Positions 30,507 through 32,971 of a stretch of 32,971 nt of DNA are shown here, in pieces. Position 1 is the first letter of the stretch; each line of letters opens with the position of its first letter. Origin of the DNA: Parcubacteria group bacterium GW2011_GWA2_40_143 (GTDB taxonomy: Bacteria; Patescibacteriota; Minisyncoccia; UBA9983). Where the stretch lies: contig LBYH01000008.1 of NCBI GenBank assembly GCA_000996035.1, positions 1-32,971 on the forward strand, given 5' to 3'. Below the pieces are notes generated by a model. That model did no database searches and had not been told where the DNA came from. It was given only the letters and a program-made list of their open reading frames with translations. The translations under genes were made by a program, and so were the position numbers.

Positions 30507-30689
30507 TCAATCCGTATCGTATGATCCAGGTCCATCCGGGTGAGACATGCTTTCTTCTCCCGCAAACCTCGTTCCCATATCAATATTATAATTTCCTCGC
30601 TTAGCTGGTTCCCCAAACAAAAACATCAATGGGATCATTTCTAAATTATCACCCGGAAAAAATTCCTTTAAATCATTCATTTTGTTCAT
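30507..30689 (-). CDS. Graspetide-like RiPP precursor peptide (60 aa)
   Basis: A 60-aa peptide with a leader containing PLMFLF, which fits the P-x-x-x-x-F spacing of the microviridin leader helix (PFFARF). The acidic, hydroxyl-rich C-terminus is TRFAGEESMSHPDGPGSYDTD in two parts, TRFAGEESMSH and PDGPGSYDTD. RFAGEE resembles the R-[YF]-A-G-E-[DE] cores of ATP-grasp target peptides. Acceptors (Ser, Thr) and donors (Glu, Asp) are closely spaced for macrolactone formation. The track start at 30698 is a GTG inside the ribosome-binding site; ATG 30689 with GGGAGGTG upstream is the better start. It heads cassette C and precedes the DUF6624 and ATP-grasp genes. Confidence 0.85.
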   Translation of the reverse strand: MNKMNDLKEFFPGDNLEMIPLMFLFGEPAKRGNYNIDMGTRFAGEESMSHPDGPGSYDTD

Positions 30690-30694
30690 TGCTA

Positions 30695-30757
30695 TCACCT
30701 CCCTTTTCTTCCTAAAATTTCCAGAAAATAAAATACGGTCTTTTCTTTGTCGGTCTC
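30695..30757 (-). pseudogene. Degenerate leader-peptide frame in repeat copy C
   Basis: The frame (E)TDKEKTVFYFLEILGRKGR aligns with the 22-aa leader peptide of copy A but has GAG in place of the ATG and a two-codon deletion. Its end again supplies the Shine-Dalgarno of the following precursor. Probably not translated unless an unusual start is used. Confidence 0.45.
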
Positions 30758-30817
30758 ACCTCCTTTCTTGATTAATGGTTATTTTTATTAAATTTTCAAA
30801 GAATCAATCTGTCTTAG

Positions 30818-30845
30818 AGACTACCACGGGGGGGGTAAAAGTCAA
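30818..30845 (-). promoter_or_regulatory. Poly-C-spacer promoter of cassette C
   Basis: Minus strand: -35 TTGACT (30840-30845), 16-nt spacer with eight C, extended -10 GTGG TAGTCT (-10 at 30818-30823). The spacer is 2-3 nt shorter than in copies A and B. Confidence 0.6.
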
Positions 30846-30913
30846 TCGTAAGAAAAATTCGCGCTTCTGTTTTTTTACACCTCCGGTAACTCCACGCCCA
30901 ACGTCAAACCCCA

Positions 30914-31339
30914 ATGTCAAGGTTGACGGCTGGTCGCTCGGTAAATGAGAATTGTGTCAAAGACTTTGAGGCCGTTCTCGCCACCGTAAAATTCACGGAA
31001 TACAATGCTTCTACTCAGACCACAATGCACATACAACTTCTCGGTCTTACCTCGAAAAGTCAAACTGTATTGCCCGTTTTACAATATAGTGTTGACGGAA
31101 ATGTTAGCGGTAACAGCTACGTTAGTATCGTTAGCCAGAGTTCGGGAGCGACAATTTGGACCATGGAGCAAGAACCATCAGGTACGCACGACATTGACCT
31201 AAACACACTTACCGCAATTGGCGGTTCTCCAGTGAAAATTACTAATGGATATATTTCTTGCGAGTTCTGGACAAATTCGCTGATAACACAGGCGACGCTC
31301 TTCTGGAGTGCACCACTCCCAGCAAGTGTGTTGCAGTGA
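30914..31339 (+). CDS. Plus-strand hypothetical protein, probably 5'-truncated
   Basis: A 141-aa ORF, the only plausible plus-strand gene here. Its body (from about residue 15) reads like a beta-rich structural domain (TTMHIQLLGLTSKS; LQYSVDGNVSGNSYVSIVSQSSG; GGSPVKITNGYISCEFWTN). The first codons, ATG TCA AGG TTG A, come from the end of repeat copy C, and no ribosome-binding site precedes them. The natural reading is the 3' part of an older gene whose 5' end was replaced by the repeat. No family is recognised. Composition is less AT-rich than the island. Confidence 0.45.
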   Translation: MSRLTAGRSVNENCVKDFEAVLATVKFTEYNASTQTTMHIQLLGLTSKSQTVLPVLQYSVDGNVSGNSYVSIVSQSSGATIWTMEQEPSGTHDIDLNTLTAIGGSPVKITNGYISCEFWTNSLITQATLFWSAPLPASVLQ

Positions 31340-31450
31340 GCGCTGCGTTCTATGTCGCACATGGTGTAATGGGTAATTAGCATGAATTTGTAAAAGAGAA
31401 GTTGCGTGCATTTCGCGCATGCTCGAAAATATATTTCCTCGAGGGAGAGA

Positions 31451-32611
31451 TTAGAATAAATTGCGTTGTGAAAAATCTATATTGTAGAGTTTTTCAACAG
31501 CAGTTTTTACAGAATTATAAACTGGCGTATTGGGCTTGGCTTCCGTCGGGACAAGCGTTTCTAGCGGCGCTTGATAGACATTGAACGCCGTATATCCTCC
31601 GTCGCCGCTAAGACAAAACATATTCAACATTCCTTGCTCGACTGACACGATTAGCGGCGAACCAAAATCGCCGACAGTATGACAGAAGTTATCTTTATAT
31701 GTGCGAACAATTTTTTCATCTTTTCCAAACAGTACGATTGCTTGTGTTGCTTTGTTTGGGACTTGTCCGTTGTCAAAGTATCCCATTGTCGCCAACTTTG
31801 ACCCGTCCGGCGATTCACAGTAGGAACCCTGCGCGTAGATGAAAGGAATGGTCGGATTTGCCTTGCGATATTGCGTTCCCCAGTACAAAGTCATTAGTTC
31901 ATCAGAACCGACAATGCAACTGAACTCGCTGCTTGCAACGGCTCCAACTTTGATACTACTTGGTAGTTTTATGCGTTCGATTATCTCGCGAAAATCATCC
32001 TTTTTTGCTTTCGTGTTTTCATTTACGCCATTTTTTATGTATAGAACGGCTGTTCCTACCCGAATGAATGCGTCGTCGTATGATTGTGCATTTCCGAAAC
32101 TTGCGAGCACTTCAACGCCGTCCTTACGCTTGTAAGATTCGTATTTTTGAGAACGATATTGATGCTTGAAATAATCGTAGCTTTCCAACCAGCTCTGTAG
32201 ATTTTTATTCGCGGGAATAATATTTGCGGCAGAAACAAAAATACGCACAAGATCGCTAGTACTTTCCTCAAATTCAATATGTGCAATGGGCGCACTTTCG
32301 TTTGAAGTAACTTTTAGATAAGTCGGATACTCAACGACCAAACCCGACGACGCGGACGCGGGGACAGTTTTCCAACCGTTTTGTGGAGCCGCTGGACTTA
32401 TATTTTGACTTGTCTGTGTCGGCGCTGGATTTGCCGTCGTTCCAGTTGTCTGTGATGAAGTTGTTGGGAGAGTGTCCAAATTATTTTCAGAAGGAGTTGG
32501 CGAAAGTGAGTTCTGTTGCATGACAAAATACGCACCCCCACCGACGACAATCAGACCGAGCACTATCGCTATCAAAATTCCTACGCCGATGAATCCTCGT
32601 TGATTGTGCAT
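31451..32611 (-). CDS. Membrane-anchored exported protein with prepilin-like N-terminus
   Basis: The start at 32611 is chosen over 32704 because it places MHNQRGFIGVGILIAIVLGL at the N-terminus: a basic patch, then a single TM helix (about residues 8-30), as in many Parcubacteria surface proteins and reminiscent of type IV prepilins (RGF), although Glu5 of true pilins is missing. A Thr/Ser/Pro/Gln-rich linker (about 35-80) leads to an extracytoplasmic domain with a few Cys (FSCIVGSDE, SYCESPDG, DNFCHTVGD, NMFCLSGDGG) that may form disulfides. No enzyme motif is recognised. Probably a tethered surface protein of 386 aa. It has no operon partner and lies outside the island. Confidence 0.65.
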   Translation of the reverse strand: MHNQRGFIGVGILIAIVLGLIVVGGGAYFVMQQNSLSPTPSENNLDTLPTTSSQTTGTTANPAPTQTSQNISPAAPQNGWKTVPASASSGLVVEYPTYLKVTSNESAPIAHIEFEESTSDLVRIFVSAANIIPANKNLQSWLESYDYFKHQYRSQKYESYKRKDGVEVLASFGNAQSYDDAFIRVGTAVLYIKNGVNENTKAKKDDFREIIERIKLPSSIKVGAVASSEFSCIVGSDELMTLYWGTQYRKANPTIPFIYAQGSYCESPDGSKLATMGYFDNGQVPNKATQAIVLFGKDEKIVRTYKDNFCHTVGDFGSPLIVSVEQGMLNMFCLSGDGGYTAFNVYQAPLETLVPTEAKPNTPVYNSVKTAVEKLYNIDFSQRNLF

Positions 32612-32823
32612 AAATAAAAAGTGGGGAAAACTTATCTTGTATATTTTCTGATCCAGATTTATTGCTATTGGTAATATTTTATCATAAAAATCTCTAAATG
32701 TCAAAAACAGAAGAACGAGAGTGGTCCCTGACTCTCACAAAATATCTTTTGCCTTTTTTGAATTAATTCGCCTCTTTTAATTTTCTTCCTTTTGTGGAAT
32801 TAAACTCCGCAAGTATATCTTTT

Positions 32824-32971
32824 CTATTTATCATAATCTTTAAAAGTCATATGTGGCTTGAAAGATAAACCCTTTGCCAGCCGCCATTCCATGAAAAGAG
32901 TATCAACCGGCTTAACTAAGGCGTTTTTTATGTCAAAGCCTAATTGTTTTGCCGCCTTTTCAATTTCTTCT
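32824..32971 (-). CDS. Partial gene at window edge (C-terminal fragment)
   Basis: An open frame enters from the right edge and stops at TAG (32824-32826), ending LFMEWRLAKGLSFKPHMTFKDYDK. Codon pattern and residue mix look like real protein, but the 48 visible residues do not identify a family. A tiny ORF, MINRKDILAEFNSTKGRKLKEAN, starts overlapping its stop codon and may be a broken downstream gene. Confidence 0.45.
   Translation of the reverse strand, partial: EEIEKAAKQLGFDIKNALVKPVDTLFMEWRLAKGLSFKPHMTFKDYDK

Larger units (their letters stand above)
30695..30926 (-). repeat. Promoter/leader repeat, copy C
   Basis: About 232 bp homologous to copy A (23282-23519); the outer 91 bp (30836-30926) are identical. 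Identity ends at the same base as in copy A, here against a plus-strand ORF. The promoter part has a few substitutions and one less C in the homopolymer. Confidence 0.85.

Noticed and set aside
31402-31584. 60-aa plus-strand ORF
   Set aside because: Overlaps the 3' end of the membrane-anchored protein gene on the other strand; no ribosome-binding site or family.

Overview
The window looks like a chromosome segment of a Patescibacteria (CPR), most likely Parcubacteria-like, bacterium. This is inferred from the small AT-rich gene set, a proS-mreB-mreC-mreD-mrdA run, a huge secreted Fn3-repeat protein, stub-like variants of housekeeping proteins, and several promoters whose -10 box ends exactly 6 nt before an ATG (leaderless mRNAs). 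Almost every gene is on the minus strand. UGA acts as a normal stop.

Region 1 (1-4.1 kb): a gene-free stretch, an S51 dipeptidase E-like gene, tRNA-Asn(GTT), a PlsC-type acyltransferase with a 40-aa ORF ahead of it, a small coiled-coil protein and tyrS. Region 2 (4.1-12.2 kb): a 1850-aa secreted protein with a LamG-like module and at least eight Fn3-like repeats, then a MacB/LolD-type ABC ATPase and permease. Region 3 (12.2-17.3 kb): cell-shape and wall-elongation genes (mrdA, short mreD, mreC, mreB) behind proS, with overlapping ends. Region 4 (17.3-20.7 kb): a response regulator and membrane histidine kinase pair, and an acyltransferase-methyltransferase fusion.

Region 5 (20.9-30.9 kb) is the unusual part: an AT-rich accessory island made of three cassettes, each opened by a copy of the same promoter/leader repeat (TTGACT, a poly-C tract of 8-9 nt, an extended -10, and an AAGAAAGGAGGT ribosome-binding site). 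Cassette A: a 22-aa leader peptide, a 49-aa precursor with seven C-terminal cysteines, a radical SAM/SPASM maturase, a terminator, and a protein resembling an HExxH protease that has lost the second His. Cassette B: a complete HisRS, an unrecognised 313-aa alpha/beta protein, a CntK/DapF-like (probably histidine) racemase and an M20 peptidase whose C-terminus is cut by the repeat. Cassette C: a 60-aa graspetide-like precursor, a DUF6624-like protein, an MvdD-type ATP-grasp ligase, an HExxH protein and a TatD C-terminal remnant. Gene-specific hairpins separate many of the genes. I read this as two RiPP pathways (radical SAM and ATP-grasp) plus a histidine-centred module under one shared, possibly phase-variable promoter. 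I do not know of a described system with this layout, but that could not be checked here.

Region 6 (30.9-33 kb): a plus-strand ORF whose 5' end abuts the repeat, a membrane-anchored protein with a prepilin-like N-terminus, and gene fragments at the window edge. Base composition is visibly less AT-rich here than in the island.
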